Origin: Actinomadura sp. KC06
Lineage (GTDB): Bacteria; Actinomycetota; Actinomycetes; Streptosporangiales; Streptosporangiaceae
Length of the DNA stretch: 55,967 nt
Direction: 5' to 3'
NCBI RefSeq assembly: GCF_004348735.1
Contig: NZ_SMKT01000044.1
Location: 1-55,967, forward strand
Program-made: the position numbers and the translations under genes
Notes under the pieces: model-generated
What the model saw: the letters and a program-made list of their open reading frames with translations, nothing else
Databases searched by the model: none
Told to the model about the DNA's origin: nothing
In this document: piece by piece, positions 16,176 through 24,460 of the stretch
Layout of the letters: each line of letters begins with the position of its first letter
How positions within the stretch are numbered: the stretch's first letter is position 1

Positions 16176-17030
16176 TCAGACGTGGCTGCGATGGGCGGTC
16201 TCGGGCCCGATGACCTGCAAGAGTTCGAGGGCCTCGATGGTGGGGCTTCCGGGCGGCGGCGTGAAGACGACCAGCCGCTGATCTTCTGCCGGGGTGAGCA
16301 GGGTCTCCGCGTCGAACTCGATCGCCCCCACCTCCGGGTGGAGAACCCTCATGCGGCTGGTGCGGCGCACAGCAACCTCATGGCGCTTCCAAAGCTCCGT
16401 GAACTCGTCGCTAGCGTCGTGCAGGCGCCGGACTAGCGCGGACGCAGCAGCATCGTTGCCGCGCCGTGCCACGCTGGCGCGCAGATCGGCGACGTGCAGG
16501 CGGCTGTAGTGGTCGTGCTCGTCCTGCGGGTACGCCTCCCGGACGAACGGGTCCGTGAACCAGCGCCACACCATGTTCCGATCGCCCGGCTCCACCGTGC
16601 ACACGCAACCGAAAAGCGATTCCGCTAGGACGTTCTGCGCCAGGACGTCCCCAAGGTCCCCCACGATCTGCGCGGGCGTCTCATGCAGCCGATCGAGCAA
16701 GTACAGCAGCCCTGGCCGGACGTGCTCGCCCGCGAACGACCCCGCAGGCGGACGATGCCCAGCCAGAACGTACAAATGGTCGCGCTCGTCCTCCGTCAGC
16801 CGCAGCGCACGGGCCAGCGCGCCGAGCATCTGCACCGACGGCTGCGGGCTCCGCGCCTGCTCAAGCCGCATGTAGTAGTCGGCGGACATCCCCGCGAGCT
16901 GCGACACCTCCTCGCGGCGCAGCCCCGGCGTCCGGCGCCGAGACCCGGCCGCGAGGCCGACCTCCTGCGGACGCAGCCGCTCCCGGGAACGGCGGAGGAA
17001 ATCGGCGAGTTCGCGTCGGTCCATGCTCAT
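16176..17030 (-). CDS. XRE-family regulator with MmyB-like ligand-binding domain
   Basis: About 284 residues: N-terminal HTH ('RRRTPGLRREEVSQLAGMSADYYMRLEQARSPQPS') and C-terminal MmyB-like domain ('VRPGLLYLLDRLHETPAQIVGDLGDVLAQNVLAESLFG', 'LHPEVGAIEFDAETLLTPAEDQRLVVFTPPPGS'). Several closely spaced ATGs (17024, 17030, 17039) make the exact start uncertain. It is divergent from an alpha/beta hydrolase and an SDR remnant, the usual target types of this family. It is a paralogue of the regulator at 14152. Confidence 0.92.
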   Translation of the reverse strand: MSMDRRELADFLRRSRERLRPQEVGLAAGSRRRTPGLRREEVSQLAGMSADYYMRLEQARSPQPSVQMLGALARALRLTEDERDHLYVLAGHRPPAGSFAGEHVRPGLLYLLDRLHETPAQIVGDLGDVLAQNVLAESLFGCVCTVEPGDRNMVWRWFTDPFVREAYPQDEHDHYSRLHVADLRASVARRGNDAAASALVRRLHDASDEFTELWKRHEVAVRRTSRMRVLHPEVGAIEFDAETLLTPAEDQRLVVFTPPPGSPTIEALELLQVIGPETAHRSHV

Positions 17031-17133
17031 ACCGTCCATGATCCGTGATCGCCGGGAGCGCAGCCTGGGATCGCTTGTCCTAGCCAAAGCGGTCCGCTCC
17101 TCATCGCCGTCCCGTCCGGGCAGCGTGGGCCGC

Positions 17134-17910
17134 ATGACGAAACTCACCGCTGGAAACGCCCGCATCACCTACCGCACGGAGGGCTCCGGGCCCGCCGTCG
17201 TCCTGGTCCACGGCGTGGGCCCCGGCTCGGCCATGTGGGACGGCTGGTCCGGCGCCCTCTCCGCCGACCACACCGTGATCCTCCCCGACCTCGCGGGCTC
17301 CGACCCCGCCGCGGACGACGGCTCGCCGCTGTCCATCGAGGCCCTCGCCGCCCAGGTCAACGCCGTGATCGAGGACGCCGGGGCCGGGCCCGCCGACGTG
17401 GTCGGCTTCTCGCTTGGCGCGCCCACGGCCGCCGCGGCCGCCGCGCTGCGTCCAGACCTCGTCCGCCGGCTGGTCCCCGTCGCGGGGCTGAGCCACGCGG
17501 GCGACGAGTACGTCCGGCAGCTGATCACCACCTGGCTGGGCCTCTCCTCCGACCCGGACGCCTTCGGACGCCTCGGCACGCTGACCGCCTGCAGCCCCCA
17601 GTTCCTCAACGCGATCGGCCACGAAGGCGCCGAGCAGATGCGGGGCTTCATGCAGCCCACGGACGCACGGCTACGTCAGCTCGACCTCGTCCAACGGCTG
17701 GACGTCCGCGAACTGCTTCCGCGCATCGAGGCACCCACGCTCGTCATCGGCTGCACCCGTGACCAGACCATCCCCGTCGAGAACCACCGCGAATTCGTCC
17801 GCACCATCCCGGGCGCCGAATATGCCGAGCTCGACACCGGACACGTGGCGATGATGGAACGCCCCGACGAATTCACCAAGCTCGTGAGGGACTTCCTCGA
17901 CAGGCCATAG
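17134..17910 (+). CDS. alpha/beta hydrolase
   Basis: A 258-residue alpha/beta-hydrolase-fold enzyme. The oxyanion region HGVGPGSAMW (26-35), nucleophile elbow GFSLGA (S93), an acid in GCTRDQTIP and the terminal His in DTGHVAM complete a catalytic triad. Its substrate is unknown. It is divergent from the MmyB-type regulator at 16176, which is its likely controller. The TAG stop is directly followed, in the same frame, by a degraded SDR sequence without a start codon. Confidence 0.92.
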   Translation: MTKLTAGNARITYRTEGSGPAVVLVHGVGPGSAMWDGWSGALSADHTVILPDLAGSDPAADDGSPLSIEALAAQVNAVIEDAGAGPADVVGFSLGAPTAAAAAALRPDLVRRLVPVAGLSHAGDEYVRQLITTWLGLSSDPDAFGRLGTLTACSPQFLNAIGHEGAEQMRGFMQPTDARLRQLDLVQRLDVRELLPRIEAPTLVIGCTRDQTIPVENHREFVRTIPGAEYAELDTGHVAMMERPDEFTKLVRDFLDRP

Positions 17911-18297
17911 CGGACCATCCTCATCACCGGCGCGACGGATGGACTGGGCCGCGCGCTGGCCGCCGAACTCGCCGCCGAAGGCGCGCCGGTCCTCGTCCAC
18001 GGACGGGACGACCAGCGCGGCAAGGCGACCCAGCAAGAGCTCGGCGGCCACGCGTCCCGGTACCGCGCCGGCCTGTCGTCCCTGGCCGAGACCCGCACGC
18101 CGGCCGAGGCCGTCCACGCCGACAACCCCTGCCTGGACGTGCTGGTCAACAACGCCGGAATCGGCTACGACGGCTCCAGGTGGACTACCTGTCCGACTAC
18201 CTGCTCACCTGGCTCTTCCAGCCCACCCTCATCTCGTGGGCGCCGGCGCGGATCGTCAACGTGAGCAGCCTTGGGCCACCTCCACGCCCTCTCTGAA
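17911..18297 (+). pseudogene. SDR oxidoreductase pseudogene
   Basis: Translation in frame 1 from 17911 reads an SDR N-terminus without any start codon: RTILITGATDGLGRALAAEL, LVHGRD and LDVLVNNAGIGYDGS. It then loses frame; the following SDR block (VDYLSDYLLTWLFQPTLI ... APARIVNVSSLG) is in a different frame and part of the middle is missing. The YxxxK segment and C-terminus are absent. It is therefore a 5'-, internally and 3'-truncated remnant, probably once the partner of the MmyB-type regulator. Confidence 0.8.
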
Positions 18298-18301
18298 GAA
18301 C

Positions 18302-18841
18302 TCACCTCCCCTTGAGACGCCGAACCCGCACAAGATTGCGGTCGGCGCTCTCACCTTGCCCATCGGTGTATTCGGCGACCCGGACGTAGCCGTGTTCGTC
18401 GTAGATGCGTCCGAGTTCAGGGCTGCCCGCCCAGTGATCCAGGGCCAGAGCGGGCGCGCCCTGCGCTTTCGCAAGGTGCTCAGCGTGGGCCAGCAGAGCC
18501 GAACCTACACCGCACCCGTCAGGCCCACGGTCGGTCATCACACTGTGGATAAACATCGATCCTTCAGGCACCACCCCATCGGGAACGCGCGGCGGGACGA
18601 CGGGCGCCGCAGCCAGAAGTCCGACGCAAGCACCGCCCCGCTCGGCGACGGTGATGACGCCTTGAGACGTCCAGTCGGCGACCCGCTCCGGGAATCCCGC
18701 TTGCTGCGAGAACGGCACCGTCCCCCACTGCTCGGGCCGCCCCTGGGCCACCAGCCACTTCAGGACGGAGTCCATCAGCGAAAGCAGAGCGGGGACATCG
18801 CCCGCCGTCGCCTGGCGCAGGTGCAACCGGTGTTCTGGCAC
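18302..18841 (-). CDS. GNAT-family N-acetyltransferase
   Basis: A 179-residue GNAT protein with 'HLRQATAGDVPALLSLMDSV' at the N-terminus, the acetyl-CoA motif A in DGCGVGSALLAHAEHLAK, and 'LGRIYDEHGYVRVAEY' near the end. GGGAGG precedes the GTG start. It is divergent from a MarR regulator, and an imperfect palindrome lies between them. Substrate unknown; a drug or amino-acid acetyltransferase is possible. Confidence 0.9.
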   Translation of the reverse strand: MPEHRLHLRQATAGDVPALLSLMDSVLKWLVAQGRPEQWGTVPFSQQAGFPERVADWTSQGVITVAERGGACVGLLAAAPVVPPRVPDGVVPEGSMFIHSVMTDRGPDGCGVGSALLAHAEHLAKAQGAPALALDHWAGSPELGRIYDEHGYVRVAEYTDGQGESADRNLVRVRRLKGR

Positions 18842-18870
18842 GACCGCCTCCCTCGGGGTTAGACTTCGAC

Positions 18871-18882
18871 AACCAATTGATT
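18871..18882. promoter_or_regulatory. MarR-type operator candidate
   Basis: AACCAATTGATT, a 12-bp near-palindrome with perfect centre CAATTG, sits in the 60-bp AT-rich gap between the divergent GNAT and MarR genes. Confidence 0.45.
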
Positions 18883-18901
18883 TAACTTTCTAAGGATTAG
18901 A

Positions 18902-19369
18902 TTGTCAAAGGAACTGAGGGCGGGCGCCATCGCCAGGGCCGTCCAGGAGCTGCAGGACGCCACCGACCTGATCGATGAGCTGGCGGCCCGGCGCCTGGGC
19001 GTCAACCGCACCGACCTGCGATGTCTGAGCCGGCTCACCGCCCGCGGCCCGCTCACCGCGAGCGAACTGGCCGCCGCCGCCGGACTGACCGGAGGCGCGG
19101 CCACCACCGCCATCGACCGCTTGGAGCGGGCGGGTCTGGCCCGGCGAGTCCGCGACGAGGCGGACCGGCGCCGCGTCCTGGTCCACCTGACCGACCAGGC
19201 CGACCTGCTCAGCCAGGAAATCTGGGGACCGATCGTGACCGATGCCCTGGCCGAACTGCGCCGCTTCACCATCGCCGAACTAGAGGTCATCGAGACGTTT
19301 CTGCAACGCGCGCTGGACAACCAGACCCACCACGCAGCCCGCCTGCGCTCACAAGCGCGATCGACATGA
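18902..19369 (+). CDS. MarR-family transcriptional regulator
   Basis: A 155-residue winged-helix protein: 'LTARGPLTASELAAAAGLTGGAATTAIDRLERAGLARRVRDEADRRRVLVHLT' is a typical MarR HTH and wing (about 50-105). The proposed start is TTG 18902 with AAGGA five bases upstream. It is divergent from the GNAT gene and probably controls it and itself. Confidence 0.88.
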   Translation: MSKELRAGAIARAVQELQDATDLIDELAARRLGVNRTDLRCLSRLTARGPLTASELAAAAGLTGGAATTAIDRLERAGLARRVRDEADRRRVLVHLTDQADLLSQEIWGPIVTDALAELRRFTIAELEVIETFLQRALDNQTHHAARLRSQARST

Positions 19370-19493
19370 TCGGCTGCGGGCCGTCCAGCAGCCGCCTGGC
19401 CGACCACCACGCGAAGATCCGCCGCCGCTAAATCCATTTCTCACCGTCGGAAAGCCCGACGTAGGCTGGGCGCCCCGACCCGAGGAGCCGCCC

Positions 19494-20006
19494 ATGCCAC
19501 CTGCCATCCGCTTCGTCGAGCTGCCCCGATCGGCGATGAAAGCGCTGCTCGCCGACGACCTGTCCACTGCGAGCGCCGCCGCCGGAATCCCGCTCACCGA
19601 ATACTTCGTCACCGACGAGGCGAAATTCCTCTGGCGATTCCGGCTCGGCCAGCTCGCCCGCGAACCGGAACACGCGCGATGGATTGTCCGCGCCGTCGTC
19701 GCGGAACCAGAAGGAACCGTCGTCGGCCACGCGGGTTTCCACGGCGCCCCGAACACCGACGGAACCGTCGAGATCGCCTACTCGGTCGACCCGGCCCACC
19801 GCCGCCGCGGGTACGCGAAGGCGATGCTCACCGCGCTGCTCGACCGCGCCGCGTCCGAACCGTCCGTCACGACGGTCCGCGCGTCGATCAGCCCCGGCAA
19901 CGCCGCCTCCCTCGCCACGATCGCGGGCCACGGCTTCACCGAGGTCGGCGAGCAATGGGACGAGGAAGACGGACGCGAACTCCTCTACGAACGCCCCGCC
20001 CGCTGA
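19494..20006 (+). CDS. GNAT-family N-acetyltransferase (RimJ/RimL-like)
   Basis: A 170-residue acetyltransferase with 'VGHAGFHGAPNTDGTVEIAYSVDPAHRRRGYAKAML', where RRRGYA is the acetyl-CoA pyrophosphate loop, and 'VRASISPGNAASLATIAGHGFTEVGEQWDEEDGRELLYER' as motif B. GAGGAG precedes the ATG. It is a single-gene unit; substrate unknown. Confidence 0.9.
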   Translation: MPPAIRFVELPRSAMKALLADDLSTASAAAGIPLTEYFVTDEAKFLWRFRLGQLAREPEHARWIVRAVVAEPEGTVVGHAGFHGAPNTDGTVEIAYSVDPAHRRRGYAKAMLTALLDRAASEPSVTTVRASISPGNAASLATIAGHGFTEVGEQWDEEDGRELLYERPAR

Positions 20007-20052
20007 CGCCGCACCCCGCTGACACCCGCCCGCCGACGCCGCCCCCGGTCGG

Positions 20053-20436
20053 CTACTCGGGAGGAATGCGGTCGATCTCCCTTTCCCAATACTCGTTGAA
20101 CACCTCGTTGACGAGCGTGGACATATCGATCAGCTCCAACCCGTCCAGCTTTACGAGAAGGATTTTGAAGGTCAGAGCCGGGCCTTCGAGAACGAGCCAA
20201 GGTTCGATCTCACGCGCCCAACCCTGACCCAGGCGGCGGTTCAGCTCCTCCACCGCAGGAGGCATGATCCTGTCGCACAGATCGTTGACGAACTCGGGCG
20301 AGCATTTGTGCGTGCGCCCCTCGTCGGACAGGTTGATGTACACATGCGCTTCGCGTGAAACCCCGCCCGTATTCGCGTCATAGCGGCCCGCACTCCGCAG
20401 CATGCGGCGGAACCTTCTCAGCACCATACGGGCCAC
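20053..20436 (-). CDS. hypothetical protein in a lower-GC islet
   Basis: A 127-residue protein with a basic N-terminus (MVLRRFRRMLRSAGRY) and a mixed alpha/beta body (HVYINLSDEGRTHKCSPEFVNDLCDRI, WAREIEPWLVLEGPALTFKILLVKLDG, LVNEVFNEYWEREIDRI). I recognise no family. GGGGG lies upstream of the GTG start. Base use is visibly less GC-rich than in neighbouring genes, suggesting recent acquisition together with the next gene. Confidence 0.65.
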   Translation of the reverse strand: MARMVLRRFRRMLRSAGRYDANTGGVSREAHVYINLSDEGRTHKCSPEFVNDLCDRIMPPAVEELNRRLGQGWAREIEPWLVLEGPALTFKILLVKLDGLELIDMSTLVNEVFNEYWEREIDRIPPE

Positions 20437-20572
20437 TCTTGCTCACCCCCGCCGAGACCGGTACCGGATCGGGTCACCCGCTCTCCTTCAGCAGGCGGAC
20501 GACCCGACGTGCGGCCTCCGGATCGGCAGCGGCAGGCGTTGCGCTAGCCGGCTTGGCGGTGTGGCCGGGTGG

Positions 20573-20932
20573 TCAGTATCCGGATCGGGCGGTGAAGGCG
20601 TAGTTCGGGATGTTCACATTGCCCCTGAAGGACTTGGAAGCCCGGCCCTTGCAGCCCTTCTTGGCGTAGAACGTCGTACCCTTGTTGCTGGTGATCTTCA
20701 GTGACTTCATCTTGAACTTGCGGTCGAAGTTCGTGCACTCCATCTGCCAGTGGTTATAGCCCTTCATCGTCCCCTTGTAGTTCTTCTTGGTGTACATGCA
20801 GATGTCGTATCCGCACCTCGCGGCCGCCGCATCCGAGTTCGGAGCGGCCTCGGCCGGCGCTGCAGCGATGAGCGGCAACATCGCCACCGAGACCGCGATG
20901 CCCAGCCCCAGGGAACGCACGGTTGATGCCAC
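20573..20932 (-). CDS. secreted small cysteine-containing protein (peptidase-inhibitor I36 / crystallin-like)
   Basis: A 119-residue precursor. I choose GTG 20932 because GAAGGAGG lies five bases before it; the upstream ATG 20959 would put MIDWKKEAF in front of the signal. The Sec signal (hydrophobic core GLGIAVSVAMLPLIAAA) is probably cut near AEA-AP, leaving about 90 residues with four Cys (RCGYDICMY, MECTNF, KGCKG), many Lys and Tyr/Phe. The pattern 'ICMYTKKNYKGTM' followed by later strands resembles the peptidase-inhibitor I36/gamma-crystallin-like family of actinomycetes. Lower GC than its surroundings. Confidence 0.75.
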   Translation of the reverse strand: MASTVRSLGLGIAVSVAMLPLIAAAPAEAAPNSDAAAARCGYDICMYTKKNYKGTMKGYNHWQMECTNFDRKFKMKSLKITSNKGTTFYAKKGCKGRASKSFRGNVNIPNYAFTARSGY

Positions 20933-21170
20933 GAAAGCCTCCTTCTTCCAGTCGATCATGCGGGCGAGATCACGCTAGGCGGCTGCTCGCCTGATCTGCG
21001 CCTGACGCGTGCCTGACCGTGCCCGACCTGGCCGCGAGGCACGGGACGGGCGAAATGGCCATCGTCGGACACGCCATCCGGGCTGCGATTGCGTGTCGTG
21101 GCCGACCTCCAATGTCAGACTTCATGGACGCTTGGGCGATGGCCCGGCGACGGGAAGCGGAGGACATGCC

Positions 21171-21602
21171 ATGACATCGATGCCACCGAATCCGGTGCTG
21201 GAGCCGCTGAAACCGCTGGTCGGAGAATGGACGATTCGCGTTCCGACGTTCGAGGAGGCAGAGGCGGCGGTCACGTGCGAATGGCTTGAGGACGGCGGCT
21301 TCCTGCGCATTCACTCGGCGTCGCCACCGCCCTTCCCGACCGCCACGCAGCTTGTCGGCCGGGACGACTCGTCCGATGTCTACACCGTCCTCTACTACGA
21401 CTCGCGTGGCGTGTCGCGCGTCTACCAGATGACGTTCGACAACGGCCTGTGGAAGATGTGGCGGGACGCGCCGGGCTTCGACCAGCGGTTCTCTGGGACG
21501 CTCAGCGCCGACGGCCGCACCATCCAGGCCGCCTGGGAGAAGTCGCTCGACAACGAGACCTGGGAACACGACTTCGACATCATCTACACGAAGGTCACGT
21601 GA
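21171..21602 (+). CDS. DUF1579-like lipocalin-type protein
   Basis: A 143-residue protein starting at ATG 21171 with GGAGG seven bases upstream. 'NPVLEPLKPLVGEWTIRVPTFEEAEAAVTCEWLEDGGFLRIHSAS' and 'YYDSRGVSRVYQMTFDNGLWKMWRDAPGFDQRFSGTLSADGRTI' are typical of the small beta-barrel proteins annotated DUF1579 or 'plant-specific nitrilase-like heme-binding'. No catalytic residues are evident. Convergent with the FAD oxidoreductase gene 4 bp away. Confidence 0.8.
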   Translation: MTSMPPNPVLEPLKPLVGEWTIRVPTFEEAEAAVTCEWLEDGGFLRIHSASPPPFPTATQLVGRDDSSDVYTVLYYDSRGVSRVYQMTFDNGLWKMWRDAPGFDQRFSGTLSADGRTIQAAWEKSLDNETWEHDFDIIYTKVT

Positions 21603-21606
21603 TCGC

Positions 21607-23229
21607 TCACTCTCCGGCGCGCACCGAAAGGGCGTGGTGGAAGACGTTGCGCGGATCGTACTTCGCCTTGATTCGCTGCAGCCGCGGATAGTTGGCCCGG
21701 AAATACAGGGTGTGCCAGGGCGCACCACGGTTCCAAAACGGGTCGGCGAGATCGTTGTCCGGGTAATTGATGAACGCGCCATCGCCGGCCGCGGGAACGC
21801 CGCCTGTGTCGGCGAAAAGGTCGCGGTAAAGCGACCGCAGCCAGGCGATGTGCTTGGCGTCGTCCTTCGGGTCCTCCCAGCCGTTGACGAAGAACATCTT
21901 CATGATCGTGTCGCGGTGGGGCGTGGCGGTCGCGTCCGCGGCGACCGTGTTGACCTGGCCGCCGAAGGTGTAGAGGCTCAGGCTGCCGCCCGGGTGGTCG
22001 TAGTCGGACCTGGTCAGATGGTGGTGCAGGACGTCGATCTGCCGGTCGGTCAGGCACCGGCGCAGATATCCCGACTTCACCTTCAGCCGGTACACGGGGC
22101 CGGGATCACCGGGCGAGCCCGCCAATGCGGCGGCCAGCCACGGCTGGGTCCTCACCTGGCGGGACGGGGTAGCCGGCACGCCCTCGTTGATCGCGGCGAG
22201 GTGCTCGTCCAGCAGCCTCTCGGCGGTGCCGGACGCGGCCGCCACCTGTCCGATCATGCCGAGCTGGCCGATCGGACGCCGATTGAGCTGGATCTCGCTG
22301 TACAGCTTCGTCGCCGGGGATCCGGGGGAGCTGTTGCGCTCCACCCACCTGCCATGGTTGCGGACGAGCCGCGCGAACGCGTCCCGGGTGAAGTCCCGCC
22401 AATCCCATGTGATCGTGAAGCTCAGCACGGTCGGCGGCGGCGCGGGCAGGAGCCGGGACGGATCATCGCCGCGTGCGCCCGGCGTCCGGAACCAGTAGCG
22501 GGTGACGATGCCGAAGGTGCCCCCACCGCCGCCGGTGTGCGCCCACCACAGGTCGCGGTTCGGGTCCGTCCGCTCCCTGGTGGCGATGACGCTGCGCGCC
22601 CGGCCACGGCCGTCCACCACGACCACTTCGACCGCGTAGAGGTGGTCGACGGCCAGGCCCATCATCCGCGACAGCGGCCCGAAACCGCCGCCCAGCACAT
22701 GCCCGCCCGCACCCACGCCGGGGCACCACCCCGCCGGGACAGTCACGCCCCACCCCAGGTACAGCCTGCGGTACGCCTCCCCTAGCGAAGACCCGGCTTC
22801 GACGGCGAAAGCGCGGCGGCGGGGGTCGTAGTAGACGGCGGTCATGGCGCTGGTGTCGATGACGACCTCCACGGCCGGATCGCCGACGAAGTCCTCGAAG
22901 CCGTGGCCGCCGCTGCGGACCGTGACCCTCCTGCGGGTGTCGACCGCGTCCTGGACGGCGCGGACGACATGCTCCGTCGTGCCTGCGACCCACACGTGCT
23001 GCGGCTTGCCGACGAACCGCCGGTTGTAGCCGCGGTAGGCGAGGGACGGGTAGCGCGGGTCGTCCCGTCCGACCTTGGCCGGGCCTGGAGGCGGCGGGCC
23101 TGCCTCGCCCGGCGTCGCTTTGGCCACAGTCGCCTTGGCCGGGCTCGCTCCGGTCATGGGGACGGCAAGGCTCGCCGCCGTCACCGCCAAGCCGCCCCGC
23201 AGCACATTCCTTCTGCTCTTCTCCGCCAT
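21607..23229 (-). CDS. Tat-exported berberine-bridge-type FAD oxidoreductase
   Basis: A 540-residue secreted flavoenzyme. The N-terminus has a Tat signal (SRRNVLRGG then a hydrophobic stretch). The FAD_binding_4 domain carries RSGGHGFED (H109) and AGWCPGVGAGGHVLGGG (C169), the His and Cys that bind FAD bicovalently in this family. The C-terminus ends in the BBE motif 'YPRLQRIKAKYDPRNVFHHALSV'. It likely oxidises a carbohydrate or secondary metabolite outside the cell. GAGGAG precedes the ATG, and a perfect 15-bp inverted repeat covers the promoter. Confidence 0.93.
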   Translation of the reverse strand: MAEKSRRNVLRGGLAVTAASLAVPMTGASPAKATVAKATPGEAGPPPPGPAKVGRDDPRYPSLAYRGYNRRFVGKPQHVWVAGTTEHVVRAVQDAVDTRRRVTVRSGGHGFEDFVGDPAVEVVIDTSAMTAVYYDPRRRAFAVEAGSSLGEAYRRLYLGWGVTVPAGWCPGVGAGGHVLGGGFGPLSRMMGLAVDHLYAVEVVVVDGRGRARSVIATRERTDPNRDLWWAHTGGGGGTFGIVTRYWFRTPGARGDDPSRLLPAPPPTVLSFTITWDWRDFTRDAFARLVRNHGRWVERNSSPGSPATKLYSEIQLNRRPIGQLGMIGQVAAASGTAERLLDEHLAAINEGVPATPSRQVRTQPWLAAALAGSPGDPGPVYRLKVKSGYLRRCLTDRQIDVLHHHLTRSDYDHPGGSLSLYTFGGQVNTVAADATATPHRDTIMKMFFVNGWEDPKDDAKHIAWLRSLYRDLFADTGGVPAAGDGAFINYPDNDLADPFWNRGAPWHTLYFRANYPRLQRIKAKYDPRNVFHHALSVRAGE

Positions 23230-23244
23230 TCGCGCTCCTCAGTC

Positions 23245-23259
23245 GGTTGAACGTCAACC
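23245..23259. promoter_or_regulatory. operator-like inverted repeat upstream of FAD oxidoreductase
   Basis: GGTTGA-ACG-TCAACC, perfect 6-bp arms, 16 bp upstream of the start codon (minus strand) and just upstream of its ribosome site. No adjacent regulator gene. Confidence 0.45.
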
Positions 23260-23344
23260 TAAGAGCGGGCATGGCGACGGGCAGTGGGCCAAACACCACA
23301 ACCGGGGTGGGTGTAAGTCCAATCAGAGCTTGAGGCGGTCGATG

Positions 23345-24220
23345 TCACTGACTGAGGGCCGGGCGCAGGTGGGCGTAGGCCCAGGCCGCGAGCGGGGTGG
23401 GAGTCGTGGTCACCACGTCGCGAGGCTGCTCGGGGACGAGGTCGCGCGTCCCGGCGGACATTCCGACGATGCCCTCCACGGCGGTCGGGCTCAGCCCGGC
23501 GGAGCGCAGCGCCTCTCGGACATCGTCCTCGCCGACGACCACGAGCTGGACCGTCCGTCCCAGCACCTCGGTGAGAATGGCCGCGACCTGCTGGAAGGTG
23601 AGGTCCTCGGGTCCGTGGACGGCCTGGATCTCGTGGCCCTTCCAGTCGTCGTTGAGCAGCCGTGCGGCGACGACGTCCCCGATGTCGCGCGGGTCGACCC
23701 ATGCCATGGGCACGTCGGGGTGGAACGGCGTGGTCAGGACGCCGCCGGCGAGTCCGTCCAGGTCCATCAGCAGGTTGGTGAAGAAGTAGCCGCAGCGCAG
23801 ATGGAGCGTGTCGGCGGAGGTGGCGTCGAGCCGCTCCTCGATCCGCGCCAGGCCATCGATGTGCCCGGCTCCGTGGCGCTTCTCGGCGCCGACGCTGCTC
23901 AGCAGGACGACGCGCGCGACGTCCCCGGCCTGGGCCGCCTCGATCAGCGGGTCCGCCGTCCGGTCGGACGTCTCGATCGGGTCCTCGGACGAGTGCGGAG
24001 TCGGATCGACCCAGAAGACCGTCCGCGCGCCCGACGTCGCCTCGCGGACGAACGCGGCGTCGGTCAGGTCGCCGCGCCTTACGTCGACGCGCTCGCGGGT
24101 GGCCGCGTCCAGCCGCGCCGGGTCGCGGACCAGCACCCGCGGCCGGACGCCGGCCTGCAACAGCAACCGGACCACGCGGGACCCGACATGCCCGGTCGGA
24201 GTGGTAACCACGATCGTCAT
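23345..24220 (-). CDS. NmrA-like NAD(P)-binding protein
   Basis: A 291-residue atypical SDR. The dinucleotide motif TPTGHVGSRV is at 7-16, followed by ARTVFWVDPTP, VARVVLLSSVGAEKRHG and 'HLRCGYFFTNLLMDL', typical of NmrA/quinone-oxidoreductase-2-like proteins. It may act as a redox sensor or NAD(P)H-dependent reductase. A perfect 7-bp-arm inverted repeat lies just upstream; such genes are often under HxlR-type control, but no HxlR gene is present here. Confidence 0.9.
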   Translation of the reverse strand: MTIVVTTPTGHVGSRVVRLLLQAGVRPRVLVRDPARLDAATRERVDVRRGDLTDAAFVREATSGARTVFWVDPTPHSSEDPIETSDRTADPLIEAAQAGDVARVVLLSSVGAEKRHGAGHIDGLARIEERLDATSADTLHLRCGYFFTNLLMDLDGLAGGVLTTPFHPDVPMAWVDPRDIGDVVAARLLNDDWKGHEIQAVHGPEDLTFQQVAAILTEVLGRTVQLVVVGEDDVREALRSAGLSPTAVEGIVGMSAGTRDLVPEQPRDVVTTTPTPLAAWAYAHLRPALSQ

Positions 24221-24235
24221 CAGTGCCCCCTTGTT

Positions 24236-24264
24236 GTTCGTACTGGTCCCCAGAACCTACGAAC
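24236..24264. promoter_or_regulatory. inverted repeat upstream of NmrA-like gene
   Basis: GTTCGTA (24236-24242) and TACGAAC (24258-24264), perfect arms with a 15-bp spacer, 16 bp before the start codon. Likely an operator. Confidence 0.45.
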
Positions 24265-24460
24265 CAATGCGGACAGAACTTGACCGCGTTCCCTGCCGTC
24301 GCAGAAAACCGACTGGATTGGCGGCGATGCCGATGGGTGTACCCGGACGGGTGCCGCCGCCGCGAGATGACCGTGTCTGCGCTGCCGATCAAGGCGTCCA
24401 ACGTCGCGCGCCTGTACCCCGGCGGCTGGCCGCTGACCTGCGCGGCGCGCGCGTCCGTGC

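Noticed and set aside
20348..20361. Third parS site
   Set aside because: Two mismatches from the ParB core; too weak to list as a feature.
24223..24460. A plus-strand gene between the NmrA-like and MmcQ-like genes
   Set aside because: The frame has Cys/Trp/Arg-rich composition, no ribosome site and runs antisense into the MmcQ-like gene.
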